Source: Aquilaria yunnanensis
Taxonomy: Eukaryota > Streptophyta > Magnoliopsida > Malvales > Thymelaeaceae
Reading direction: 5' to 3'
NCBI GenBank assembly: GCA_039654915.1
Contig: CM077597.1
Location: 40,522,001-40,586,000, forward strand
Length of the DNA stretch: 64,000 bases
Shown in pieces: positions 36,565 to 48,409 of this stretch (position 1 is the first letter of the stretch; each line of letters starts with the position of its first letter). The translations under genes and the position numbers were made by a program. The notes under the pieces are model-generated. The model ran no database searches, had not been told where the DNA came from, and was given only the letters and a program-made list of their open reading frames with translations.

Positions 36565-38103
36565 TACTGGTGAAATCCTAAATCGGGATTGAGTGTTGAA
36601 TCGCATGATGCTATGTCTTCGATTGGTTTTCGGCCATGATTAATTAGATTGATTCATGATGCATGAAACCGGAATTCGTAATGAACATATGAGATATATG
36701 AAGAAATGACACAAATTGGTTAATGAGATTAACCGAAATTGATAGGTATGAGATACCTATATGGATTAGGATTCTTGCAATAGTTGCAAAAACCCTAGGT
36801 TTGTTCGGATTCGGCCTGTTCGGGCACCGAAAGTAAGGTATTTTTGGTGGCTCGAATGGAGGAGTCTCGGGTGCCTACTTTCTCGAAATAGAAAATTTCG
36901 GGCTAAGCAATTGTAAGACAATTTTTTGCGCCGGGGGGCGCTGCCCCCCACGCCCCCCGCAAGGGCGGCTCCCCTTGACCCCGTCCGCTGACCGGTCAGC
37001 GGAACCACCGCCCGCTGACCGGTCAGCGGAACCACCGCCCGCTGACCGGCCAGCGGGACCGCCGTATGCGAAGCGCCACATAAATAAAAACTGGTTAATC
37101 AACACGCGAAAATTGGCATGCATCTTTGTTGAATGAGGTTTGACATGATATGCTGATTGGTGTTTGAAGCATGGTGCATGGTTATAGCCCTTGATTGGTT
37201 GTACTTGTAAATACGGCCTGCGAGTCGTGCCTTTTCTTATCACTCTCATTGTACATTCTCTTCTCACCTTACTCCCCTCGAATGTAACTCGAGGTTTCTA
37301 TTATTGATGTAATGGTGCATTATGGGATCATCCAAGGTGGTATGTCCAAGGAGGTGACAACAAAAAGGCAGCCAAGAAAGGAAGAGAATGAGCTTGTGAA
37401 GACTCTTTTCTTTTCTTAGGCTTTTATGATATTCTCATTGGCTTGAGAATATCGCATAGTTTGGGCTATAACCATGTCACGTTTATTTCTTGTAAGCATG
37501 AGATGCATGTTTTATATTTGTATGTGATGCATGTATAAAACAACCGGAGATAACAAATTGGTGAGATCAAAAGAAAAATCCCTCAAACAAATATTAAGTC
37601 ATTAAATGTGATGCCTTCCAAATGTTGGCACTCGTCAAGACTTTGATCAACATTAGGTGGGTTTGCCAAAGCAAAGCACCTATGTTCATCTTGGTAAGGC
37701 GCGATGGGATAATAGTGATATCCAAACTGCTAACTTTGGGTTCGACTTAACTAAGTCATCCTAATAGGATTAGGGACTTAGAGGCATAGAGTTGGGCTTA
37801 AGTTCATGCGATGAGCTTGGACAAGTGTTGTTCACCCAACTATCCAAGAGTTGCATAAGATGCAATTGGCAAGGAGTTGCCTACCTAAATAGCTGTAACT
37901 TGAGAGAAAAGCCAAAGCTGACTCAGGTTGTGGTCAAATATGGATCTTGGCCCACTAGAATACCTTAGCGCCGAGGTGTTCCGAAATAATATCGAGGGTT
38001 ATTATTTTGAGGAAAATAGTGGGAGTATCGTTTAATAAAAGTCCTTATTAAATGAATTAAAATACATGACTCTTACACTGCATATTTACTGTTGTAGATA
38101 ACC
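36565..38103 (+). other. Copia D leader (about 1.5 kb untranslated)
   Basis: This stretch has many short ATGs and no recognisable protein. It contains the GC-rich block at 36920-37075. A dinucleotide-poor AT-rich section follows up to the gag ATG at 38104. Its conservation with C (22755-24257) suggests that it is a true part of the element, perhaps holding packaging or translation signals. Confidence 0.8.
36985..37065 (+). repeat. Three 27-bp GC-rich palindromic units in the D leader
   Basis: Units start at 36985, 37012 and 37039. The first two contain the perfect 18-base palindrome CCGCTGACCGGTCAGCGG followed by AACCACCGC. The third has GGCCAGCGGG instead. Element C has one unit. A G-run/C-run block (GGGGGGCGCTGCCCCCC) lies just upstream near 36932. 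Confidence 0.95.
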
Positions 38104-39036
38104 ATGGCACAAAACACATCGACACTTTCATTGCGATCGATCCTTGAGAAGGAAAAACTGAATGGGACCAACTTTCTCAAATGGTACCGAAACTTGAGGA
38201 TAGTCCTCAAACAAGAGAGAAAGGCATATGTCCTAGAGCAGCCCATTCCGAATGAGCCTGCTGCCACTGCTCCAAGAGCTGAAAGGGATGCTCACAAGAG
38301 GCATTCTGATGATGCTTTGGATGTTGCATGCCTCATGCTTATTACCATAGAATCTGAGCTTCAGAAGCAACATGAGAACATGGGGGCGTTCGATATGATC
38401 GAACATCTCAAAATGCTTTTCCAAGAGCAAGCTAGGCATGAGAGGTTTGAGACCTCTAAGGCATTGTTTCAGTGCAAGATGTCTGAAGGAAGTCCCGTGG
38501 GTCCTCATGTGCTCAAGATGATTGGGTACATTGAGAATCTTGAGAATTTGGGATTTGCTCTTCAGAAAGAGTTGGCTATTGATGTAGTCTTGCAATCGTT
38601 GCCTGAAAGCTACAGTCAGTTCGTCATGAACTATAACATGAATGACCTTGACAAGTCCCTCCCTGAATTGCTCAACATGTTGAGAACTGCTGAGCAAAAC
38701 CTTAAGAAGGCTAAGCCCATTTTGATGGTTCAAAAGGGCAAGGGAAAAGGAAAAGCCAACAAGAAGAAGGATAAAGCTAATAGAAAGTCCAATGCTAGTT
38801 CTTCTTCAGCTGCACTGAAACCAAAGGGTGGTGTGGCAAAGGAAGGGGAGTGCTTCCATTGTAAGCAACCTGGACACTGGAAGCGCAACTGCAAGCTCTA
38901 TCTTGAAGAACTTGCTAAGGAAAAGGGAAGTAAGACTTCCACTTCAGGTATTTTTGTTATAGAGGCTAACTTTTCTACTTCCTCATCTTGGGTATTGGAT
39001 ACTGGATGTGGATCTCACATTTGTGCAAATGTGTAG
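38104..39036 (+). CDS. gag: Copia D gag and protease start (ends at premature stop)
   Basis: ATG 38104 follows the long leader and is shared with C. The first 200 residues form a copia gag (UBN2-type): KLNGTNFLKWYRNLRIVLKQ, then LQSLPESYSQFVMNYNMNDL. A lysine-rich stretch precedes the nucleocapsid knuckle CFHCKQPGHWKRNC (38851-38892, residues 250-263). The aspartic protease site WVLDTGCGSH has its aspartate at residue 299. Codon 311 is TAG (39034-39036), where C has CAG, a single C-to-T change. Beyond it the same frame stays open to 42075. Gag packages the RNA; the stop limits the product to gag plus the protease N-terminus. Confidence 0.96.
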   Translation: MAQNTSTLSLRSILEKEKLNGTNFLKWYRNLRIVLKQERKAYVLEQPIPNEPAATAPRAERDAHKRHSDDALDVACLMLITIESELQKQHENMGAFDMIEHLKMLFQEQARHERFETSKALFQCKMSEGSPVGPHVLKMIGYIENLENLGFALQKELAIDVVLQSLPESYSQFVMNYNMNDLDKSLPELLNMLRTAEQNLKKAKPILMVQKGKGKGKANKKKDKANRKSNASSSSAALKPKGGVAKEGECFHCKQPGHWKRNCKLYLEELAKEKGSKTSTSGIFVIEANFSTSSSWVLDTGCGSHICANV

Positions 39037-42000
39037 GATCTAAGTAGAAGTAGAAGATTGGCCCGAGGTGAAGTGGACCTACGTGTTGAAAATGGAGCAA
39101 GGGTTGCTGCCTTAGCCATAGGGACTTATGTTCTCACTTTACCTAGTGGATTAATTTTAGAATTAGACAACTGCTACTTTGTGCCTACTATTAGTAGAAA
39201 TTTGATTTCTGTTTCTTGTTTGGACAAGAAAGGTTTTTCATTTATAATAAAGGACAAATGTTGTTCTATTTATTTGAATGAAATCTTTTATGGTTGTGCT
39301 CAACTTAGCAATGGGTTGTATGTTCTAGACCTTGAAGATCCAATCTATAATGTGAATACCAAGAAGGTCAGATTAAATGATTCAAACTTGACCTATCTCT
39401 GGCACTGTCGCTTGGGCCATATAAATGAGACCCGCATATCCAAGCTCCATAAAGATGGACTCTTGGACTCATTTGATTTTGAATCATATGAGACATGTGA
39501 GTCATGTTTGTTGGGCAAGATGACCAAAGCCCCATTCACAGGGCAAAGTGAAAGGGCTAATGACTTACTAGGACTCATACATAGTGATGTATGTGGCCCT
39601 ATGTCTACACAAGCTAGAGGAGGTTCCCAATACTTCATTACTTTCACTGATGACTTCAGCAGATATGGCTATGTGTATCTTATGAGACACAAGTCAGAAT
39701 CCTTTGAAAAGTTCAAAGAATTCAAGAATGAAGTAGAGAATCAACTCGGGAAGAGTATCAAAGTGCTTCGATCAGATCGAGGTGGAGAGTACTTGGATCG
39801 AGAATTCCTTGACTATCTGAAAGAGTGTGGTATAATATCACAACTCACTCCGCCAGGTACACCTCAATGGAATGGTGTTTCTGAAAGGAGAAATCGAACT
39901 CTGTTAGACATGGTTCGCTCCATGATGAGTCAAGCTGACCTTCCAAACTCCTTTTGGGGACATGCTCTAGAGACAGCCGCTTTTACACTAAACCGAGTTC
40001 CATCTAAATCGGTTCAAAAGACACCATATGAGATATGGAGTGGGAGGCGTCCCAATTTGTCTTTTATGAAGATTTGGGGCTGTGATGTTTATGTAAAACG
40101 TCAATCCTCTAACAAACTAGGGCCCAAATCTCAAAAATGTCTTTTTGTTAGGTATCCCAAAGAAACAAAGGGTTACTATTTCTACAATCCCTCTGAGCAA
40201 AAAGTGTTTGTTGCTCGAACTGGTGTCTTTTTGGAGAAAGAGTTTATCTCTAAAGGAACTAGTGGGAGGAAAGTAGAACTTAAAGAAATTCAAGAACAAC
40301 AAGAAGACATCGAACCTGAAATGGAACCTGAACAGACACCACAAGATGTTGTGGTTCAAGAGTCTGTTCCTGTAGCACAAAGCCCACGTAGGACTGGTAG
40401 GATTCGGCGTGAGCCCGAGAGATATGGATTTCTCATGACTCACACCGGTGATGTGATGCTCATGGATCAAGATGAGCCCACAACCTACCAACAAGCTATG
40501 TCGGGGCCTAACTCTGAGAAGTGGCTAATGGCCATGAAATCCGAGATGGAATCCATGTATGAAAACCAAGTATGGACTTTGGTTGACCCACCTGAAGGGG
40601 TAAAACCCATAGGGTGCAAATGGGTTTTCAAGAAGAAAACTGACATGGATGGTAATGTGATTACCTTTAAGGGACGATTGGTCGCAAAAGGTTTCAAGCA
40701 AATTCATGGTATTGACTATGATGAAACTTTTTCACCAGTTGCTATGCTTAAATCCATTCGAATTTTGTTTGCTATTGCTGCACACTATGATTATGAGATA
40801 TGGCAAATGGATGTCAAAACTGCATTCCTAAATGGAAAGCTACTTGAGGATGTGTACATGACACAGCCTGAGGGTTTTGTCACTCCTGGGAATGCCAATA
40901 AAGTGTGCAAATTGCAAAGGTCCATTTATGGACTGAAGCAAGCTTCTCGAAGTTGGAATCTTCGTTTTGATGATGCAATCAAAGAGTTTGGTTTTATCAA
41001 AAATGAAGATGAACCTTGTGTCTACAAGAAGGTTAGTGGGAGCGCTATTGTCTTCTTGGTGTTGTATGTAGATGACATACTACTCATCGGGAATGACATT
41101 CCTGAGCTACAGTCTGTGAAGACTTGGCTAAGGAAATGTTTCTCTATGAAGGACCTGGGTGAAGCAGCCTATGTGTTAGGCATCAGGATCTATAGAGATA
41201 GATCTAGAAAGCTTCTTGGCCTAAGTCAAGGTACATATATTGACAAGGTGCTAAAGAGGTTTAGCATGCAAGATTCCAAGAAAGGATTCTTGCCCATGTC
41301 ACATGGTATCACTCTTTCTAGATCTCAGTGTCCGAGTACAACCGAGGAGAGAGAACGCATGAGTAAGATTCCATATGCCTCAGCAATTGGATCTATCATG
41401 TATGCCATGATATGTACTCGTCCCGATGTCTCATATGCTTTGAGCATGACGAGTAGGTACCAATCGAACCCCGGTGAAAGTCACTGGACAGCTGTTAAGA
41501 ACATCCTTAAGTACTTACGAAGGACTAAGGATGCATTCTTGGTCTTTGGAGGTGAAGATCAGCTCGTTGTAAGGGGTTACACTGATGCAAGCTTCCAATC
41601 CGATAAGGATGATTTTAGATCGCAATCTGGTTATGTGTTTTGTATTGGTGGTGGTGCTGTAAGCTGGAAGAGTTCAAAGCAAGAGACAGTAGCTGACTCT
41701 ACAACAGAATCTGAGTACATTGCCGCCTCTGATGCTGCGAAGGAGGCAGTTTGGATCAAGAAGTTCATCACTGAACTTGGAGTGGTTCCAAGCATTGTTG
41801 ACCCGATAGAGCTCTATTGTGACAACAATGGAGCAATCGCACAGGCTAAGGAACCTCAATCTCACCAGCGATCCAAACACATACTTCGACGCTATCATCT
41901 CATCAGGGAGATCATCGAGAGGGGTGATGTAAGGATATGCAGGACTTCGACAGACAGCAACATTGCTGATCCACTGACAAAGCCCCTTACGCAGCAGAAG

Positions 42001-42075
42001 CATGATAGCCATTCTAGGTCCATCGGTATTAGATACATGGATGATTGGCTTTTAGTGCAAGTGGGAGATTGTTAG
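39037..42075 (+). pseudogene. pol: Copia D pol: protease rest, integrase, RT, RNase H
   Basis: The same frame as gag continues after the stop. Numbered from the gag ATG (1323 residues in all), it has the pre-integrase zinc domain (WHCRLGHINE..., CESCLLGK), then an integrase core with D495 (HSDVCGP), D558 (RSDRGGEY) and E594 (SERRNR), the canonical D-D-35-E spacing. RT starts near KWVFKKKTDMDGNVITFKGR and has YVDDILLIGND with D990 and D991. RNase H has GYTDASFQ (D1161) and STTESEYIAA (E1202). The order integrase before RT is that of copia elements. The final codons and TAG run into the 3' LTR. Apart from codon 311, no stop or frameshift is visible. Confidence 0.96.
42058..42069 (+). promoter_or_regulatory. 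Polypurine tract of copia D
   Basis: CAAGTGGGAGAT directly precedes the TGTTAG start of the 3' LTR. It overlaps the end of the pol frame. Confidence 0.85.
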
Positions 42076-43485
42076 TATTGTGCCCAAAAAGCCAATCATG
42101 AGATGATTGTATTTTTGCACATTGAGTCATGATATTTTATTGAGGCATTAATCCAGCAATTTTGGTTGTTGTTTTGTTTCTGCGTAACATAATAAACATA
42201 ATTGTAACCCTAGAATAATGATATTCTTAAACGTCCCTAGTCTAGTATTATTGTGGAGCGGGTTGCAATAATACATAATGACTAGCATATGTGGAGACTA
42301 ATATGAGATATGTAGTCTACATATGGGTACAAGTTGGAGAACTTGTGTACTGGACCGACCCACCATGAGAACACTTCATGGATCGTTATATGAGTGTCAT
42401 AAGTGATTCTCATAGTGATCATGGTATATGTAGTCCTTCGACCTAAGATCATCAAGGTTCCCTACATGTGAGTCACATACTTTGATACTTTCCTTTGTTG
42501 CTCGTAACTGAGTGAACTTGAAGGAGGTCATTGGGTATGTCACATATCATGCGGAGGGATTTGTATGATCAAGATGGGATTTGTCCCTCCTATGTAACGG
42601 GAGTGATATCTTTGGGCCCCTTGATAGAGTGAGACTTAGAAAATGCATGGCCATGCTCCGATGAGTTGATATATGATATCAATGTCATCAGTTTAAGTTA
42701 GTCTACTCGGTAATCAAGAAACCGAAGATTGGGCTATACGAGAGTGACACATTCCATGTCTCGTGCTTAGTCTTGATATCTTGGACAAAGGGACAATGGC
42801 ATATATCGGTGATGATCATAAAGGTTTAGTCGATTCACCGACAATCTTGTCACTTGGGTAGCAATGATGTGTTGCTAGACACCGCTCATTGCTTATGATC
42901 ATAAATGTGATTTATGATCATTGCCAACATGGCAAGAGCCTATTGGGTCGCACACGTAGAGCTATTTGGATCATTAGAGTGCATGGGCTAATTATTTGGG
43001 TTATGGTTTCACTTTAATTTCGTATTAATAATGGGCCAAGGAGTTGAGCCATTATTAAGCCCGAAATTAAATCCTAATTGGATTAGGGCTTTGAAACCCA
43101 TTAGGCCTGGAAGTTGAGTCTCACTATAAATACAACTTTTAAGTGAGAAATTCGCAGGTCTCCTTGCCCTAGCCTCCCAAAAGGACAGCCGCACTCTTCT
43201 CTTGCAATTCCTTGGAGGACGCAAGCTAGCACTGCGAGCGCAAGAGAAACGCATCTGCCGGGACGTGGTGGAAGCGTGGTGATCCCGAGAGGCTCGTGTG
43301 GATACCATAGAGAGCCTGAACACGTCAACTGTTCAGGTTTTGTGATTCGACTCTACAGTTGAGTGAGAGATCTCAACCGAAAATTAGGTATGAAATTTTC
43401 GAACACCCGGTTTACCCCGTTTCACTTGGATCCTGGAGGGTTTCGGTTAAATTTCGCTGCGCTGTTTGGCTCCCGAAACCCAACA
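42070..43485 (+). repeat. 3' LTR of copia D
   Basis: It is 1416 bp, the same length as the 5' LTR. Visible differences are near the start (AAAAAGCC against AAAACGCC), GCCTATTGGG against GCCTACTGGG, TTCGCAGG against TTCACAGG, and AAATTTCGC against AAATTCCGC. The TATA box is at 43125-43132. Confidence 0.97.
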
Positions 43486-43490
43486 GGAGC

Positions 43491-44100
43491 CTCCTAAGTT
43501 TTTAAAGGAGGATGGAAAGAAGAGGCAGTTTTGCATAGCTTAACCAGATCATGACACGTATTTGGCTAAATATGGTCTATACCTTCAGAGGCATGCATCT
43601 CTAGCTAGCCATAGGTAGTTCTGGCCATAGGGTAGGTGCATGTGTAAGGCCTCAATCTCAAAGGTTCCCTAACCATATTTATTGTTTCTCTGTAAAACCC
43701 CTTCGGGGAGAAATCTTCTCCAGGGCTATCAGAGAAGGCCCTTCAGATGAGCAAACCTTCCTTGGGAGGCTTTTTCCTCTATCGAGGGTGGGGGACCCAT
43801 GCTTCCAAGGTTGCTAATGTCCCCTCAAAGGTAGAAAAAACTCCCTTTTCCTGAAATTGGTCACATATATTTCTCGAGGGTCGATGGCGAGAGTCCTTGA
43901 TTGGTGTCATGAATTCCCTGAGTGTGGTGTTATAGATTCTTCAAGGGTGGTGTTCAGCAAGCCAATTGGCTGTTCTTTATGGGTGATAGCCCTTTGGCTA
44001 TCACAAGCTTTTGCCTTGTAGTGTCCTAGGTTATTGCCCATCTGTCCTGGCAGTGTCCAGGCGCGCCCCTCCCCTATGTCATAACCGCGCTTAAAGGGCT
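43491..44100 (-). repeat. Tat 5' LTR, outer part (right limit uncertain)
   Basis: It follows the GGAGC duplication of D, so it continues the Tat LTR from 35135. There are no ORFs of note. The terminal dinucleotide cannot be fixed because the partner LTR is outside the window. The change to E-family LTR sequence lies somewhere between about 44.0 and 44.85 kb. Confidence 0.5.
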
Positions 44101-44399
44101 TAAGCCCCTATAACTGGTATACATTACATATGTGTAAATTAAGCTTCCAAACCAAATCTGATACACATAATTGAATATCAAAACCTTATATTTAGGGTGT
44201 CAAACATCTCAAATGGGCTAGGAGCTATGTTGGGCATGACACTTTTGGCCCAAGTCATTTATTTGCCCTAAGTGCTATTTGGGCCTTAAGGTTTTGCCTT
44301 CGGCTCCCCCTCATGGGTCATGCCTAAAGAACAACCCAAGGCCCACAAGAAAACCAAGCCCTAAGATGTGCTCATGTGGCCCCCTAGGCAAGCACGGGC

Positions 44400-47300
44400 A
44401 TAAGCCCACGAGTGCACGCGCATGCGCACCCTTGGGCACACCCTTGTGTACCCTTTGGGAAAACATGGTTACATGCCCAAATGGGCACACCCATGTGCAC
44501 CTCAGCACACCAAACTCAGGATGCTCCTAGGCACCCCAAAATGTTCATGCACCTAGGAGCCCATGTCACACATGCACACACACATATTGAGCCCTTGAAC
44601 TCAGTCACAACACATACACACACAAACCAAGGCACACCTCTCTTGTGCCTACCAAACCTTGAAGGATTGGCCATGTCACATCCCACACAGGTGCCAACCT
44701 GTGCACTCTCAATGCCATTCATCAAGCTACCATGAAAGTTATTAAATACTTGCACTTAAAAGTGTTATTAGTAGATTTAGGTTTTCAGCCAACTTTCAAT
44801 CTCATAGCTTAAGTCTTATTTTTTTAAGGTTAAGGCCTAGGAAGTGCCCCAGGAGGCTTGCTAGGTAATTCTATGTACCTTACTTGTAGTATTAGGCAAG
44901 GCCCATAAGTTACTTGCAACACAAGGCAAGGCATGAACACTTTTTATCTTTAAGTCTCTAAGGTGTGTGCTCATCAAGTGTGATATCCAATGCATGGGAA
45001 CCAAGAAGCTCATATCATCTCAAGTTTTGAAATCACACTTTTCATGTCCATGTACATTTGGCCAAACAAAGAACATAAGAGGTTGAACTCAGAAAGGACA
45101 ATTCCAAGACATATAATCAAACATTAACAGCATAACTTGGCATTCCAAACCTTCAAAATATACACAAGTTCCATAGTTCACTGAGGCATATACATACACA
45201 AAAATGGCCTCCACAAAGTACTACCTACTTGGCAACATACCAAGAGTACTTACAAACCAAAAATAAGCACAAGTTATGCATTACATGTCCAATTACCTAT
45301 AATACCTGAAAAGTACTTTGAAAGTACAATACAAGATTAAGGATTGAAGGAAAAGTCCTATAACCAAATTCATGGTCATGAAACCAAACCACCATACTAA
45401 TGCCCATGAACACACATCCATAGCTCCTAGACTTATCCCACAACTCTATACAAAACCTGCAAAACTCAAACACATAAGTTTGAGCAATAACCATAAGACT
45501 TGCACATTGTACTCATAAGCCAAGCTTTCGATTTTGGCACATACATTGACAAAAAGTGCAATAACTTAGCACACAAGCTAGACACATTATCACTTAAGCT
45601 CTAAGCCTTTTCCTAAAACATATACAATAAGGGGCATGAGTTTATAACTCAGCAAGGTTCACTATAGCTCAATGAGCTAATTTAGTTAAGCCCGAAAACT
45701 TAACCTCCACAAAGCCTTACTTAACCTGCAAGAAAGACAAGAAAACACCAAAAACACAAGCATAATGGCATATACACATGATATTCGAGACATATATACA
45801 TAAGAACAACATCTACAAAGGGTTAGCAAGCGTATCAAAGCAAACAAGCACACAATACACACACCACAACACAATGCCCTTCTCGGCCGAAACCACTAGC
45901 AGGTACACACACATAATTTGCACTTCTAGCTTTGCCAATCCATCACCATTCCACTAGAGCTCCAAGCTCAAGATAAGCTGGACTACTTATCTTGAACTTT
46001 AGTACTTGCCATTATTGACTAGCTAGCCAAAAATCCACATAAAGCCAAATGTTCCAATATGCCCTTAGCAATCTAAAATCATATAACTCAATAATACTAT
46101 CACTTAGAAGCCATTAATCTACTTGAACATGGAACAAGACCAAAATCAAGTAGAATTTGTGGAACCTTACCAAATCTCTAGCTTGACCTCTCGATTACCA
46201 CTTGGAGTTCCAACTCCCTCTTTGAAACTTCAGTTGCAAGGTTGCCTAGTGCCAAAACCACCACTTCCAAGCTTGATTCTTTAATTCAAGCTTCACTTGC
46301 CTCCAATTTGGCAAGAACCTGACACTCAATTGCCAAGAACACCAAGAACATGGCTAGACTTGCAATAATCAAGGTTTGACCTGAAATGAGTGCTTTCAGC
46401 TAAGTGGAAACATGCATTAGACGGCCAATGCTAGATGTATGTTAAAATGGCCTTAATGCCCTTCACGGTTTAAACAAAATTGCATGGCTTAATGTTTCCT
46501 TCCACAAGTATTAGCATCACTAATAGGACCCAAAAGAATGTTCAACTTGGCCCTTAAACTTTGTTTTCCACCTTTAGCACTTAAGCCATTTCTCATGTGC
46601 AATTTGGACTCGATAGTTCTTTTTTGCACATAGATACCACTATCCACATTTTCATATGAGTCCCTTATGTCTTTAATGTATTTTTCTTATATTTTTTGCC
46701 TAGGCCAAGCACTGAGGTAAGGTCTTGATAGGCCACACTCATCTGCCAAGCATCCAAGGCTTTGTCCATACACCATTTTACAGCCTATGCACCAAGGACA
46801 GCACTTATTGCCCAAAACTAAGAGCTAGGTTTGACCTTAGTGCCACATAAGCCCTCTTTGGCTCTATTGGTCACTCCCTTCCCTTTTTGGCCTACCCTTG
46901 CCCTAGATTTTGCCGAGATAAAACATGGCCAAAGCTTTTCAAAGAGAGAAGGGCTAGAACACCTTACCCTTGCATAGATCACCACCTTGCAAGCTCAAGT
47001 TTCAAGCACCAAGAGTCCTTTCCTTGTCTCCTTGGAGTCCCTCCACTACATAGTAAAATAACCACTTGAATAATCAATATTTTTTAGCCTGGGGGCAATC
47101 TTTTTTAGTGCACATAAACAAGCCAAAATGTCCTCCTCCCCATAGTAGAAAATTTCAAACCAAAACTCTTTTCCAAAGCTCCATGGTTCTCTTTCTTCTT
47201 ACTAAGCTTAACCTCAACAACCAAGGGTTTTTATAAGTATAATGTAATTGTTTAAAGAAGAGAAAACCCAGCTCTAGTAAAATGAAGTTTCTCACCTCAA

Positions 47301-48344
47301 TAAATAGCCCAAAACTATGGCCACCTCTTGGAGAAACACCTAACTCTAAAGCCCTCCCTTTGCAACAAACACACACTCTCCTTGATTTCTCACTTACAAG
47401 CTCATTTTTTCTTATTTTTAATTCATTTTTTTTGTGAGTTTCTCTATGTTTAAGGGTTTAGGACATTTTAAATGTGTAGAGGAATACAAGAAAGTGGGAT
47501 GGTGTGTTTGGGGATGAATAAGAATGGAAAATGAGTGAAAGGGTTAAAGTGGTAGAGATTAAGGCTTTTACATGGTTAGTGGGGGTTTAGGCCTCTTAAC
47601 TAAGGGAAATGGGGGCTCTTCTACATTTTTGGAAGCTTATTTTCTACCTCAATGCTAGGTTGTCTCCCTCCCACAATTGCACAAGTGTTGGATGGGTGAA
47701 AAGGTGATTAAACCTTGGATAAAATGATACCACCTCCATAAAATTTTCAACTATGTCCCTAATTAAATTTAAATCTTAGGCTTTCTTCCCTAGACTTCTA
47801 ACCATGTATTTTCCTACCCTTGACTAGGGTTGAATATGTTTTACCATGTTTGACTCAGATTTGACCAAGTTTGACTAACTAAAATTACCAAAATGTCCTT
47901 TTTAGCTTCACTTATAAGAAAAGTCTCAAACTTGGTCAATTTAACTTCAAACTTCACCAAATTTCACTAAATGGTTTCAAATACCATTTCTCACCTTCCT
48001 AGACCCATTTTGATTAGATTTGATCTAAAAATTATCATTTTTCCCTTCCTTGCTTCTTTAGTAGGAAAAAGGCAATCTTTGGTCAAATTGAGTTCAAATT
48101 TCATTGAGATATTCATATCACCTCTAGAAACTCAATTATATCTCTCTTGGTCACATTTTGACCTTTGACATGCCCAATTGCCTATAGTTTCCCTTGTGGT
48201 CAATTTACCTTAGATTTTTAATCCTATGAACTTCAAGGACTATTTGACTTATTGACTTCACTTAGGCCTAGCTTGCAAGTGTAATCTTATCAAGGATTAT
48301 GTAAATAAAATAAATTAATTACCTAATAAAATGAGGGTTCTCAC
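44400..48344 (-). repeat. Left (3') LTR of element E, left end unresolved
   Basis: It ends on the right with GAGGGTTCTCACA (minus TGTGAGAACC). It shares blocks with 49592-51780 in the same order. It is long and AT-rich, with a CA-rich, palindrome-rich stretch (44400-44600). The several short open frames show no known domain, and I see no gene here. Confidence 0.55.
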
Positions 48345-48409
48345 AAGATGTCCCATAGGAGTTCCTTTAATGTTTCCTACTATAGGGTGATGAAATTCCT
48401 GCTCCATTG

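Larger units (their letters stand above)
35136..43485 (+). mobile_element. Copia element D, full length (8350 bp), recent
   Basis: Two complete 1416-bp LTRs (35136-36551 and 42070-43485) differ at about four positions that I can see. GGAGC duplications flank the element (35131-35135 and 43486-43490). Primer site, leader, a single gag-pol frame (38104-42075) and purine tract are all in place. The only clear lesion is one in-frame stop. It sits in the Tat 5' LTR. The gag and pol resemble TNT1-type copia elements, perhaps the Tork/Angela group. The clade is a guess from memory. Confidence 0.97.
8239..44100 (-). mobile_element. Large Tat-like Ty3/gypsy element, split by three nested elements; ends not in view
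   Basis: Three pieces join into one element when the insertions are removed: 8239-14777, 32449-35135, and 43491 to about 44.1 kb. The joins are supported by TSDs (CTTTA for B, GGAGC for D) and by uninterrupted RT homology across B. On the minus strand the order is partial 5' LTR, primer site, gag, protease, RT, RNase H, second RNase H, integrase, then an oppositely oriented ORF. That extra RNase H and accessory antisense ORF are known features of the Tat lineage. The 3' LTR must lie left of the window. The right boundary is uncertain by several hundred bases. Confidence 0.85.

Noticed and set aside
36920..37075. Considered a captured organellar or rRNA fragment because of its high GC
   Set aside because: The same block occupies the same place in C, and the palindromic unit structure explains the composition. 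I recognise no rRNA or organellar gene in it.
36875..37267. A 130-codon minus-strand frame over the GC-rich leader repeats
   Set aside because: The repeats give a low-complexity GGSADRSAGG-like product. The frame length tracks the repeat number and shows no domain.
43643..43670. TGTAAGGCCTCAATC as the left end of the E LTR
   Set aside because: The first bases resemble the E terminus TATAAGACCCTAATTC, but similarity stops at once. The sequence is better explained as part of the Tat LTR.
44279..44735. Overlapping proline- and histidine-rich open frames on both strands
   Set aside because: They result from CA-rich, palindromic LTR-like sequence. Neither frame has a domain, and they are not shared by the partner LTR.
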